The notes beneath the pieces were generated by a model that was given only the letters and a program-made list of their open reading frames with translations, was not told where the DNA came from and made no database searches. The position numbers and the translations under genes were made by a program. Of a DNA stretch of 64,000 nt, positions 28,365 to 35,844 are shown piece after piece. Each line of letters begins with the position of its first letter. Positions within the stretch are counted from its first letter, which is position 1. This DNA is from an uncultured Schlesneria sp. (lineage in GTDB: Bacteria; Planctomycetota; Planctomycetia; Planctomycetales; Planctomycetaceae): positions 1 through 64,000 of the forward strand of contig CAIQIR010000094.1 of NCBI GenBank assembly GCA_903871875.1, in the 5' to 3' direction.

Positions 28365-29165
28365 ACGAAATGGGGCCAACATGGTGTTCCACCACGAGGC
28401 CCGGCTCCCGTCGGCGCGAGCCAGCAATAAGGTCAAGTCGTCGCCAAGCGGCGCAGTTGCCTGGTCCCGAAGTGCTGTGAGCAAACTCTGCAGCAATCGG
28501 TGGGGTCGTGTGGCATCGAGCGTCTGAACCAGATTCAGAAGGCCTTGGGTCTCCAGAAGTTTTCCATCGGTAATCCGCGTCTCAGTCACCCCATCCGTGT
28601 AGGTCAGCATCATGTCTCCGGTACCGAGATTCAGACGGGTCTGACCGTACGCCACGCTTTTCCAGAGGCCCAATGGGGTATTGAGCAGACCCTTCGAAAC
28701 GGCTGTCTCGTGGTAGATCTCGAAGAGTTCCCACCTTCCAGTCTTTCGGCGATAAAGCAGCGGGTGTGGGTGGCCTGCTACGCTCAGCTGAAAGGATTGT
28801 GTGCTGGCAAAGAAGGTGCCCACGATAGCCGTGGCAAAGCTACCCTCCTGGTTTAGTTCCACGAATTCTCGGTTCATCCCCTCGACAAACTGAGTTTGGC
28901 TGATGCTATTGACGTGCCGCCGCATCAGATCACGCAATCGCCGAGCCAATCCTGAAACCCGAGGTCCATGACCGCTGACGTCGGCAAGGAGCATCCGGGA
29001 AATGCGACCGGAGGCACATGACGAAAGATAGTAGACCTCGCCGCCGCTGGCCGCGTTTTCATGAGGACAGGAATAAACCCAAACATCCAGACCGGGACGG
29101 TGAAAGTGCTCTTCCACGGCCTGGTTGCCACCAAAAATCTCTAGGCACTGCATTGTCTCGGTCAT
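28326..29165 (-). CDS. SpoIIE/RsbU-type PP2C phosphatase
   Basis: 279 aa from the ATG at 29165. The PPM phosphatase domain covers about residues 30-245: ASGGEVYYLSS, LLADVSGHGP (metal-binding Asp), a central ATAIVGTF, the AGHPHPLLYR block and MMLTYTDGVTETR. There is no N-terminal sensor domain, so it may be controlled by protein partners. Such phosphatases act on phospho-anti-anti-sigma factors or other Ser/Thr targets. No partner gene is adjacent. The gap 29169-29438 beyond has no gene. Confidence 0.9.
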   Translation of the reverse strand: MTETMQCLEIFGGNQAVEEHFHRPGLDVWVYSCPHENAASGGEVYYLSSCASGRISRMLLADVSGHGPRVSGLARRLRDLMRRHVNSISQTQFVEGMNREFVELNQEGSFATAIVGTFFASTQSFQLSVAGHPHPLLYRRKTGRWELFEIYHETAVSKGLLNTPLGLWKSVAYGQTRLNLGTGDMMLTYTDGVTETRITDGKLLETQGLLNLVQTLDATRPHRLLQSLLTALRDQATAPLGDDLTLLLARADGSRASWWNTMLAPFRLLRRAADKTKFR

Positions 29166-29438
29166 CAATCGCTCGCTGATGGTGACTCTGGCTCACCGAT
29201 GATTTAAAAAAATGTTAGCTCACTCAAGTTTCGCTGATTTGCCGAAAACCGGGATTTATCGCGAATGTCGTGACCAACAAACTCCAGATCACGTTTGTGC
29301 CGGGCGAGTCACATTACTGGGAAGATCTGCTTGCCGCACCCACGGCGATCAAAGCCTGTCGGACAACCAACCGACTCCCAACAGCGCTACGCCAGCGTCG
29401 TACGGTGAGAACCAGGTTTCGTTTCTCCGCAACCAGCG

Positions 29439-29648
29439 TCAGTTAGGGAGTTGACCCGCGTCCCCGGTGCGGATCTTCATCGTTCCCCTCAGGATCCATT
29501 CCGCATGCTCTGCCTTGAGGCCAGTCCCACTGGGAACTTTGATGTTCATGTCAACGAACTCATAAGCGATAACGGCGTTCTGGCCAGTCAGTTGGTCGTA
29601 GAGGCCGACAGCAAGTTCGGGCCAATTTGTCGTATGCTCAGTCGTCAT
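29439..29648 (-). CDS. Small conserved protein, paralogue of the 37675 gene
   Basis: 69 aa from the ATG at 29648 with GGAG 7 bp upstream. It is about 70% identical by eye to the 69-aa protein at 37675-37884 (shared MTTEHTTNWP, LTG.NAVI.YEF.DM, PSGTG..AEHAEW). No transmembrane segment or known domain. It seems to be the last gene of a minus-strand operon headed by a FAS1 gene under a GTTAA-N17-GGTT signature. The paralogue also has this signature directly upstream, so both copies probably belong to one regulon. Confidence 0.8.
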   Translation of the reverse strand: MTTEHTTNWPELAVGLYDQLTGQNAVIAYEFVDMNIKVPSGTGLKAEHAEWILRGTMKIRTGDAGQLPN

Positions 29649-29773
29649 GTCAATCTCCAAAAGTTGGGCGGTCAGAAAATGAAAGTCGTCAACGCAATCG
29701 AAGTGGTCGAGAAGTTCGCAGGCATGAGGTCAATGATTTGGCCGATCACGAATTCGATCAGTTCCCGAATGGG

Positions 29774-29884
29774 TCATGTCTTCGGTTCATCAGGGTGATC
29801 GCTGCCAATAAGGGCCGCGAACGCAGAAACCATCACAAGGCCCGTTACTCCTAAGCCAACCATAAATATGACAATGTCATTCAT
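29774..29884 (-). CDS. Very small single-TM protein
   Basis: 36 aa starting at the ATG at 29884 and overlapping the previous gene's 3' end by 8 bp. MNDIVIFMVGLGVTGLVMVS then AFAALIGSDH forms one hydrophobic helix (about residues 4-27) followed by a short acidic tail. Position and overlap suggest translational coupling in the FAS1 operon. No family recognised. Confidence 0.5.
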   Translation of the reverse strand: MNDIVIFMVGLGVTGLVMVSAFAALIGSDHPDEPKT

Positions 29885-30053
29885 GGGGCCGCCTTCCGAG
29901 GATCAGGGTGCCGAAGCTCAGTATCGACGGCACCCAGAGGCCGACGAACGCGCCTTCCTGTTTGCTCCCTGTAAACCAGAGGTAGACGGAGAAGAGGAAA
30001 GATGCGCCAGCTGCAATCACAAAGCCAAGTTTGGACATTTGAATCTTGGTCAT
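29877..30053 (-). CDS. Small two-TM protein
   Basis: 58 aa from the ATG at 30053 (MTKIQMSKLGF). Two hydrophobic helices (about residues 8-25 and 33-52) are joined by WFTGSKQEGAFVGLWVP. Longer in-frame starts upstream add Arg/Ser-rich residues and look wrong. It lies between the FAS1 gene and the 36-aa gene on the same strand. No known function. Confidence 0.62.
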   Translation of the reverse strand: MTKIQMSKLGFVIAAGASFLFSVYLWFTGSKQEGAFVGLWVPSILSFGTLILGRRPHE

Positions 30054-30161
30054 TAAGATCTCTCCGAACGAGGAAAAAGCGGAACGGGATCTTGAGCAAC
30101 CCCTGAAGGCGGTTGCGAACTCTGCACTGACGGGCTTCGATCGCAACCGTGTTGGGGAGCA

Positions 30162-30569
30162 TTATTTAGGCAGCATCACGCTGTCGATGATGTGAATGAC
30201 GCCGTTGGTGCAGACGATGTCCGTCTGGAGGACTGTCGCACCGTCGACCTTCACTCCGGCAGCGGTGTCAATCGCAAGATCTTGGCCCTGCACCGACTTG
30301 GCTGATTTCAGCTTCAATACATCGGCGGCCAAGACCTTACCCGCGACCACATGGTGCGTTAGCACACCCTGTAGCTTTGCTTTATTTTCCGGTTTCAGGA
30401 GATCTGCGACTGCGGCGGCAGGAAGCTTGCCGAAAGCATCATCTGTCGGCGCGAACACCGTAAACGGGCCCGTCCCTTTGAGTGTGTCCACCAGGCCGGC
30501 AGCTTGGACGGCAGCCACCAAGGTCTTGAAAGATCCCGCCGCCACAGCCGTGTCAACAATGTCATGCAT
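30162..30569 (-). CDS. Single-domain fasciclin (FAS1) protein without signal peptide
   Basis: 135 aa from the ATG at 30569 ([14 protein letters not shown]), chosen because AGGGA lies 9 bp upstream; a TTG six codons earlier adds nothing useful. The FAS1 domain is complete, with H1 [15 protein letters not shown] and the late [13 protein letters not shown]. Unlike the FAS1 proteins at 20771 and 39966 it lacks a signal peptide, so it may stay in the cytoplasm or use another route. It heads an operon with two tiny membrane proteins and a 69-aa protein. Confidence 0.9.
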   Translation of the reverse strand: MHDIVDTAVAAGSFKTLVAAVQAAGLVDTLKGTGPFTVFAPTDDAFGKLPAAAVADLLKPENKAKLQGVLTHHVVAGKVLAADVLKLKSAKSVQGQDLAIDTAAGVKVDGATVLQTDIVCTNGVIHIIDSVMLPK

Positions 30570-30623
30570 TTGCAGTTTCCCTAGCAATAAGTCAGATCAG
30601 GAACGAGGCTCGTTCACGCAAAA

Positions 30624-30637
30624 CGTTCATATCGTTC
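30624..30637 (-). promoter_or_regulatory. Leader element GAACGATATGAACG
   Basis: This 14-mer on the minus strand lies 10 bp downstream of the -10-like GGTT of the FAS1 operon. The same sequence occurs at 37933-37946 (exact) and at 41041-41054 (GAACGATTTGAACG), with the same spacing to GGTT (10-11 bp). It may be an operator or a 5'-leader element. Confidence 0.55.
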
Positions 30638-30647
30638 ATGCTGATGA

Positions 30648-30673
30648 AACCGTGAACTCGGCCCAGACTTAAC
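30648..30673 (-). promoter_or_regulatory. Promoter signature GTTAA-N17-GGTT (exact)
   Basis: On the minus strand GTTAAGTC (30673-30666), 14 bp, then GGTT (30651-30648), 78 bp before the FAS1 start at 30569. The flanking AATTCCC just upstream is shared with the copy at 37958-37983. Confidence 0.65.
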
Positions 30674-30824
30674 GGGAATTGATGGAAACTTCTGAAGATT
30701 TACGATCAGGTCGCGGATCCGCAGCAGTTACTTGAAAAGCTGACAAGCAACATTCTCGCGAACCCCGTGATTCAAGCTGGTGCGCAGCATTTCGAGGAGA
30801 TCGGCCAGATCGGAGATGGCAGCT

Positions 30825-30923
30825 GCGAGTATATCGTGATGCATTTCCGGCATTGTGCTGGTCCCATCGACGGTTCAAATCGTTGGTGATCCCAGCGTAG
30901 ATAGTGTCATCGCCACACCGCAG
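30825..30923 (-). pseudogene. GIY-YIG endonuclease core remnant
   Basis: About 33 residues, LRCGDDTIYAGITNDLNRRW followed by DQHNAG..SRYTR, match the GIY-YIG core of the YhbQ/UPF0213 type (usually LRC.DGTLY.GIT.DL..R...HN.G.GA.YTR). The N-terminal GIY segment and everything after YTR are missing. It is a fragment next to the FAS1 promoter. Confidence 0.6.
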
Positions 30924-31008
30924 ATTGCTCAACGCTCAGACAACTGGGATTAGAGCCGTGGTTTAATGCTGTTTTAAAGTTGCTGCCTAAACTTCGACTA
31001 AATTATTT

Positions 31009-32199
31009 TTATGCAAAAGCTGATAGCCCAGTCAGATGCTCGCCGAGAATCAATAGATGCATATCGTCGGTTCCTTCATACGTGGAAACGGTTTCCAGAT
31101 TGCACATGTGTCGGAACGAGACGTGTGCGTCGAGAATTCCAACGCCACCCAGGATTTCGCGAGCGGTGCGGGCCACCCACAACGCCATCGCCACATTTTT
31201 TCGTTTGGCCATCGAAATCTGCACATAACTTGCTTGGCCGGAATCTTTCAATTGAGCCAGTCGACAGGCCAGCAGTTGAGCATTCGTGATTTCGGTTGCC
31301 ATCTGGGCCAGCTTGCGCTGCACGAGTTGAAATGCGGCCAGCTGTCTACCGAATTGAATTCGGCCTAACGAATAGTCACGAGCCTCTTCAAAACAGGCCT
31401 GCGCTGCTCCGAGCACGCCCCATGCGATTCCGTAGCGTGCGTGATTTAGACATTGGAGAGGTGATTTCAGGCCGTTGGAACCAGGCAGCAACGCGCTGTG
31501 TGGAACTTTGCAACTATTGAATTCCAACCGGCAGGTGACCCCGATCCGCAACGAGTATTTTCCGTCGATTACCGATGCGCTGAGTCCCGGCGTCCCACGT
31601 TCCACCAAAAAGCCTCGAATAGCGGCGGGGTTTCCCGGGTCTATACCTGACTCCCCTTCGAGCTTAGCCCACACGACGGCCACATCAGCGAGTATCCCGC
31701 CGCCGATCCACATCTTGGATCCGGTCAATTCGTATCCGTCAAGCGTCTTCACAGCTCGAGTCTCCATTCCGCCGGGGTCGGACCCGTGTTGCGGTTCCGT
31801 CAGCCCAAAGCATCCCAGCCTTTGCCCGCGGGCCATCCCTGGAAGCCAGCGTTGCTTTTGTTCTTCACTGCCAAACAAATGAATCGCCGTCATCGCCAAC
31901 GATCCTTGTACTGAAACGAATGTGCGCAACCCCGTATCGCCACGTTCCAGTTCTTGCAGAGCTAACCCGTATCGCAAGGCGCTCCAACCGGCGCAGCCAT
32001 ATCCCTGAATATGGGCGCCGAAAACACCCAATTCTGCGATTTCTGGAAGCAGTTCCAGCGGGAAGGTTCCTTCATTCCAGCATGGATTGATCTTCGGTAC
32101 GAATCGAGTCTGAACCCAGTGACGGATCTTTCCTCTCACTGACTTGTCTTCGTCAGAAATCAAATCATCAAGCCGATAAAGATCGAGACTCTCGGACAT
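31009..32199 (-). CDS. Acyl-CoA dehydrogenase (glutaryl-CoA-dehydrogenase-like)
   Basis: 396 aa, the normal length. The N-terminal helical domain is followed by the FAD-binding GCFGLTEPQHGSDP, the middle beta domain with LTGSKMWIGGG, and the C-terminal helices ending in AREILGG.GI and TVSTYEGT(D)DMH with the catalytic-region motif YEGT. It is an FAD enzyme that oxidises acyl-CoA thioesters; the substrate is not fixed by sequence. An exact GTTAA-N17-GGTT signature lies 293 bp upstream, so it may belong to the same regulon as the FAS1 genes. Confidence 0.93.
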   Translation of the reverse strand: MSESLDLYRLDDLISDEDKSVRGKIRHWVQTRFVPKINPCWNEGTFPLELLPEIAELGVFGAHIQGYGCAGWSALRYGLALQELERGDTGLRTFVSVQGSLAMTAIHLFGSEEQKQRWLPGMARGQRLGCFGLTEPQHGSDPGGMETRAVKTLDGYELTGSKMWIGGGILADVAVVWAKLEGESGIDPGNPAAIRGFLVERGTPGLSASVIDGKYSLRIGVTCRLEFNSCKVPHSALLPGSNGLKSPLQCLNHARYGIAWGVLGAAQACFEEARDYSLGRIQFGRQLAAFQLVQRKLAQMATEITNAQLLACRLAQLKDSGQASYVQISMAKRKNVAMALWVARTAREILGGVGILDAHVSFRHMCNLETVSTYEGTDDMHLLILGEHLTGLSAFA

Positions 32200-32492
32200 C
32201 CTGCAGACTCCGTTGTTGATAAAATGATGCGATTATAATTATCACGTCTGTTTTTTCGCAGTGATGAAACGGCTGTTGCTCTAAAGGCTCGTCCTGCTCT
32301 GCCCCGCCTGAAAGAATTAAGGAACGGCCAAGACTGTGAGACCCAGCACCGTGATTCTTCACAGTCGAGCCGATGGTATCATCACATTTTCCGACAGTAC
32401 AGAACTTGTCAGGAACAGTGGCATGCCATTCTGTACGCTGATTGAAGTCGAAAACGACCACTGGATCTCCTGTTATCCAAAGACGAGAGTCG

Positions 32493-32518
32493 AACCGTGA
32501 CCCCGCAAGAAAGTTAAC
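32493..32518 (-). promoter_or_regulatory. Promoter signature GTTAA-N17-GGTT (exact)
   Basis: On the minus strand GTTAACTT (32518-32511), 14 bp, then GGTT (32496-32493). The next recognisable gene in this direction is the acyl-CoA dehydrogenase (start 32199). The 32200-32585 gap otherwise holds no supported gene, and the distance is longer than for the other copies. Confidence 0.5.
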
Positions 32519-32585
32519 AGCATTCAGTCACACGGCACATTCAATTTGAACAAGCAATGATGGCCGCCGGGAAATACGAAAAACA

Positions 32586-33542
32586 TCACTCCTGTTTTAC
32601 CTTCAATCCTTTCACCGCCATCAGAGCCTGCTGAACATGTTCGTCTGAGGCGAATTGGGCCGAGAAAATCTGCCGAACGATACTTTCTTTGTCGATCACG
32701 TATGTGACGCGACCCGGAAGGATCCCCATCGTCTTCTGAACCGCAAACACCTTGCGGAGCGAGCCGTCCGCATCGCTGATCAACGGAAACGACAGCTTGT
32801 GTTGTCGAATAAAGTCGCGGTGGCGTTCCTCGGTATCGCCACTCACGCCGATCACTTCTACTCCTGCCTTGATGAATTTCTCATACGAGTCGCGGAATGC
32901 ACAGGCTTCTTGTGTGCAAAGCGACGTACCATCCTTAGGGTAGAAAAAAAGCACCATCCCGCTTTTCCCTCTAAAGTCAGATAGCTGGATTCGTTTACCG
33001 TCGTGAGTGGTCGCGGAGAAGTCCGGTGCGGGATCGCCGATTTCTAAACTTGCCATGCCGTTGTTCCCTGAATGTTTCGGTGAAGTTGTGTCAACGCTGA
33101 GGGATGACCATAACATCCACAGCGTCAGGATTCCGCGCAAGCTCCAGGCGGTGGTGCGCATCCAATTCGTCACAACCAGTCGCTGATGAAAAACGGGATT
33201 AAAGCCCCGAGACAACAGTTCATGGCAGGGAACCTGGACCAGAGCCGTCGATAACCAAATGACTCCCAGCAGCGCCAGTCCGATCCACAGAGTCCCGTTG
33301 GAGACTCCCTCGGGGCGGAACCAAAATAGAAGCAACGCAGACGTCCCTTCGATCAGCATCGGCGGCGCGACCACCCATGTGATGATTTTCGTATGACGTT
33401 GTTCGTAGGAAGGAAATTCCGGGTTACCGATGCTGGCGAAAAGTGGGTAGTGAACGACTTGTACGAACCAGATAACGCCTGCCATGTAGAGGGATGATGC
33501 CGCATGGATGAGAAAAAACAGTCGGGTGAGCGAGTCGTTCAT
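32586..33542 (-). CDS. Four-TM membrane domain fused to a Bcp-type peroxiredoxin
   Basis: 318 aa from the ATG at 33542, which overlaps the upstream stop (ATGA). Residues ~1-150 form four hydrophobic helices (FFLIHAASSLYMAGVIWFVQ, and others). Residues 163-318 are a complete PrxQ/BCP peroxiredoxin: G.PAPDFSATTHDG, FYPKDGTSLCTQEACAFRD (peroxidatic and resolving Cys five residues apart) and GILPGRVTYVID. An internal ATG at 33056 with GGGA upstream would give the soluble enzyme alone, so two products are possible. It would be a membrane-anchored thiol peroxidase reducing (lipid) hydroperoxides. It ends a four-gene operon. Confidence 0.88.
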   Translation of the reverse strand: MNDSLTRLFFLIHAASSLYMAGVIWFVQVVHYPLFASIGNPEFPSYEQRHTKIITWVVAPPMLIEGTSALLLFWFRPEGVSNGTLWIGLALLGVIWLSTALVQVPCHELLSRGFNPVFHQRLVVTNWMRTTAWSLRGILTLWMLWSSLSVDTTSPKHSGNNGMASLEIGDPAPDFSATTHDGKRIQLSDFRGKSGMVLFFYPKDGTSLCTQEACAFRDSYEKFIKAGVEVIGVSGDTEERHRDFIRQHKLSFPLISDADGSLRKVFAVQKTMGILPGRVTYVIDKESIVRQIFSAQFASDEHVQQALMAVKGLKVKQE

Positions 33543-34780
33543 ACAAGATCCTTCAAAACGGCTTCTGCAACTCGGCGTCCTGACACCATCGCACCCTGAA
33601 TAGAAGCGTTGTCTCGATGGTCTCCGCAGACGTAAATCCGATCTTGCCAGCGTACAGGACGTTCCGGGGTGCTTAATGCTGGTGGTGCCTGCACAGGCAA
33701 GGCGTATGGTATGGCGTAAGTGCGTAAATGGAGCCAGTCCTTGACTGCGGGGCCGAACCACTCTTCCAGCTGCTCGCGGACTTCCGTCAACAGTCGATTG
33801 GGATCGTTCGTGGTGCCCAAGACGGTGGCCGAGACGAGACTCTTGTCGCCAGGGCCATAGGATGGTGCGATGACGGTGGGAACACAGAGGCTGTTGATCG
33901 GCCCGCGACCGTCACCATTCAACACCAGGATACGCTTTTCAATCGGTGGGCGCGGTGCCAAAAAGTAGAGACACCTCGTGCCGCAGCCCGCAGAGGAAAT
34001 GTTGTCCCCCAGAAGTTCTGCTGCCGCAGGACCTTCCGCCGCCACCACGACAGCTTTGGCACTGAGTTCCTCACCTGTTGCGAGCGTTACCGAACCCGGC
34101 TGAACGCGAACGACCCGAGTTCCCAGTTGGATGCTTTCGGGCGTCAAAGTCGCCGCCAGTTGTTGGGGGATTGCTTCCATTCCCTCAGTGGGCAGGCAGG
34201 CGCTTCCGAGAGAGAACATTCGAAATACGAAATCCAGCATCCGGCTGGATGTTTGCAGTTCCGGGTCCAGAAAAATGCCGCCCAGAAACGGCCGGAAGAA
34301 CCGCTCGATCATCAACGGCGAAAAGCCTGCGTTTTGCAGCAACTGAAGTGATGTCGTTTCTCGCTCGCGAAAATGTTCCTCGATGGTGCCGTGTAAAGTT
34401 CGAGAGCGGAAGCTGGCCACACGCAACTTGTCGGCCAAGGAGCCGATCGGCGACCACAGCGAACGCAAGGCTGCAATTGGTCTGCGCCAAGGGTCGGTCA
34501 GTTCGTGGAAGCGGCCTTCGTGACGAACCAGTGCGCCCGGTAAGAAAGGTTTCAGTTGCAACGCCTCGTAATCCAGGTTTTGCTTCGCTTCCGGGTAGCT
34601 CGTGAGAAAAACCTGGAAACCCCGGTCCAAGCGAAAACCATCCAGCATGTCGGTTCGGATCCGACCACCGACTGCATCGGACGCTTCCAGGAGCAGGTAG
34701 CCGACACCCTGTCTTTGCAATTGACGTGCGCAGCACAGACCCGCGAGTCCGGCACCAACGATAAGAACATCGTGCATCAT
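33539..34780 (-). CDS. FAD-dependent amine-oxidase/protoporphyrinogen-oxidase-like oxidoreductase
   Basis: 413 aa. The Rossmann FAD motif is at the start (VLIVGAGLAGLCCARQL), followed by the second motif LLLEASDAVGGRIRTD and a C-terminal VCGDHRDNASIQGAMVSGR that contacts FAD. The family contains protoporphyrinogen oxidases, carotenoid desaturases and related enzymes; the substrate is unknown. It overlaps both neighbours by 4 bp, so it is tightly coupled with the SRPBCC membrane protein and the peroxiredoxin fusion. Confidence 0.9.
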   Translation of the reverse strand: MMHDVLIVGAGLAGLCCARQLQRQGVGYLLLEASDAVGGRIRTDMLDGFRLDRGFQVFLTSYPEAKQNLDYEALQLKPFLPGALVRHEGRFHELTDPWRRPIAALRSLWSPIGSLADKLRVASFRSRTLHGTIEEHFRERETTSLQLLQNAGFSPLMIERFFRPFLGGIFLDPELQTSSRMLDFVFRMFSLGSACLPTEGMEAIPQQLAATLTPESIQLGTRVVRVQPGSVTLATGEELSAKAVVVAAEGPAAAELLGDNISSAGCGTRCLYFLAPRPPIEKRILVLNGDGRGPINSLCVPTVIAPSYGPGDKSLVSATVLGTTNDPNRLLTEVREQLEEWFGPAVKDWLHLRTYAIPYALPVQAPPALSTPERPVRWQDRIYVCGDHRDNASIQGAMVSGRRVAEAVLKDLV

Positions 34781-35715
34781 TGGTCACCTTTCGGCAGCAC
34801 CGTCTGAAGTACCAATGTCCCATTTGTCCATTCCCCGGACTCGATCAGCCGCCTCGTTATCTCGTGACGATAGGCGAACATATCGTCGAGCTTGCGACGA
34901 ATCAACCAACCTCCGACCCAATGCCCGATCAGCCCCAACGGCACTGCATATTCGACTTCATCCCTTAACACTGTTCCACCCTGACCGTCGTCGAGAAATC
35001 GATGACGATGATACCAATACGCAAACGGTCCTGATTCCTGGCGGTCAGCGAAGAGATGCGGCGGATCATATTCGGTATGGATCGCGACCCATTGAATCGG
35101 CACGAATCCGAGTCGACCTCGTAAAACAACTCGGCTGCCAACCTTTAGAGAACCAGTCGACTCACTGATTTTCATCTGCTCCCACGGAGGAATAAGACTT
35201 GTCAGTGCGTCGGGACTCTCGTGGAATTGAAAGACGATGTCTGGCGGCGCGTTGATTCTCGTTTCTTTGATAAATAACGTCCGAGACGCAGTACCGGAAA
35301 GACTGACTCCTCGTTGCTTCGCCGCGTCGAGAAGAATCATTATGAACGGAACCCACCAAACGAGATCGTTCGTCAGGATCGTCAAACCGAAGAGCGGCGG
35401 AAAGGTGCCGTGCATCAGAGCCACCGCGAAACCAATTGGACCAAAGATCTTACCCAACAAGCCGACCAGGACGATTGGCCAGTGAGTTCGAGAATCATAG
35501 GCTGCGATGAGGTACCCGATGCCGTAGACTCCAACGATCATCCCCACGCACTGCCAGATTTCTGGGTAATTGATGCGATCAGCACCGGCGAGGTCAAACA
35601 GCAGATGGGGGGACGCGATGGCGAGTGAACCCCAGGCCAGGTTGTAGATCCCCGCCGCCCAGAGCCACCGACTTGCCCAGCGAGGCATGTCTGTGTGTCG
35701 ATTGAAAGAACTCAT
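34777..35715 (-). CDS. Membrane domain fused to an SRPBCC/START-like ligand-binding domain
   Basis: 312 aa from the ATG at 35715 (MSSFNRHTDM, GGAA upstream); starts at 35727 and 35751 are possible. Residues ~10-135 hold four hydrophobic segments. Residues ~155-290 resemble the COG4276/SRPBCC fold: FIKETRINAPPDIVFQFHES, ...GS.VVLRGRLGFVP..W and a late DEVEYA.P.G..G. Such START-like domains bind hydrophobic ligands. It overlaps the FAD oxidoreductase gene by 4 bp and follows a gene with another SRPBCC-like C-terminus. Confidence 0.82.
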   Translation of the reverse strand: MSSFNRHTDMPRWASRWLWAAGIYNLAWGSLAIASPHLLFDLAGADRINYPEIWQCVGMIVGVYGIGYLIAAYDSRTHWPIVLVGLLGKIFGPIGFAVALMHGTFPPLFGLTILTNDLVWWVPFIMILLDAAKQRGVSLSGTASRTLFIKETRINAPPDIVFQFHESPDALTSLIPPWEQMKISESTGSLKVGSRVVLRGRLGFVPIQWVAIHTEYDPPHLFADRQESGPFAYWYHRHRFLDDGQGGTVLRDEVEYAVPLGLIGHWVGGWLIRRKLDDMFAYRHEITRRLIESGEWTNGTLVLQTVLPKGDQ

Positions 35716-35844
35716 ACAAATTTCCATAAATTGGCAATAAGGCGAACTCATCGCGTCAGGACTGTTGTCACATCAGATTCTTCGTGGCAATTCGAGAATT
35801 CTTGCGGGTTTCATTTTCCTGGCGAATCTTTGCGTTTCTCTTGA

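Noticed and set aside
30669-30824. Extension of the GIY-YIG frame toward the FAS1 promoter
   Set aside because: After YTR the residues no longer fit the family and the stretch contains the promoter signature.
32168-32461. Possible small gene between the promoter signature and the acyl-CoA dehydrogenase
   Set aside because: No family, no ribosome-binding site, overlaps the dehydrogenase start; may be leader sequence.
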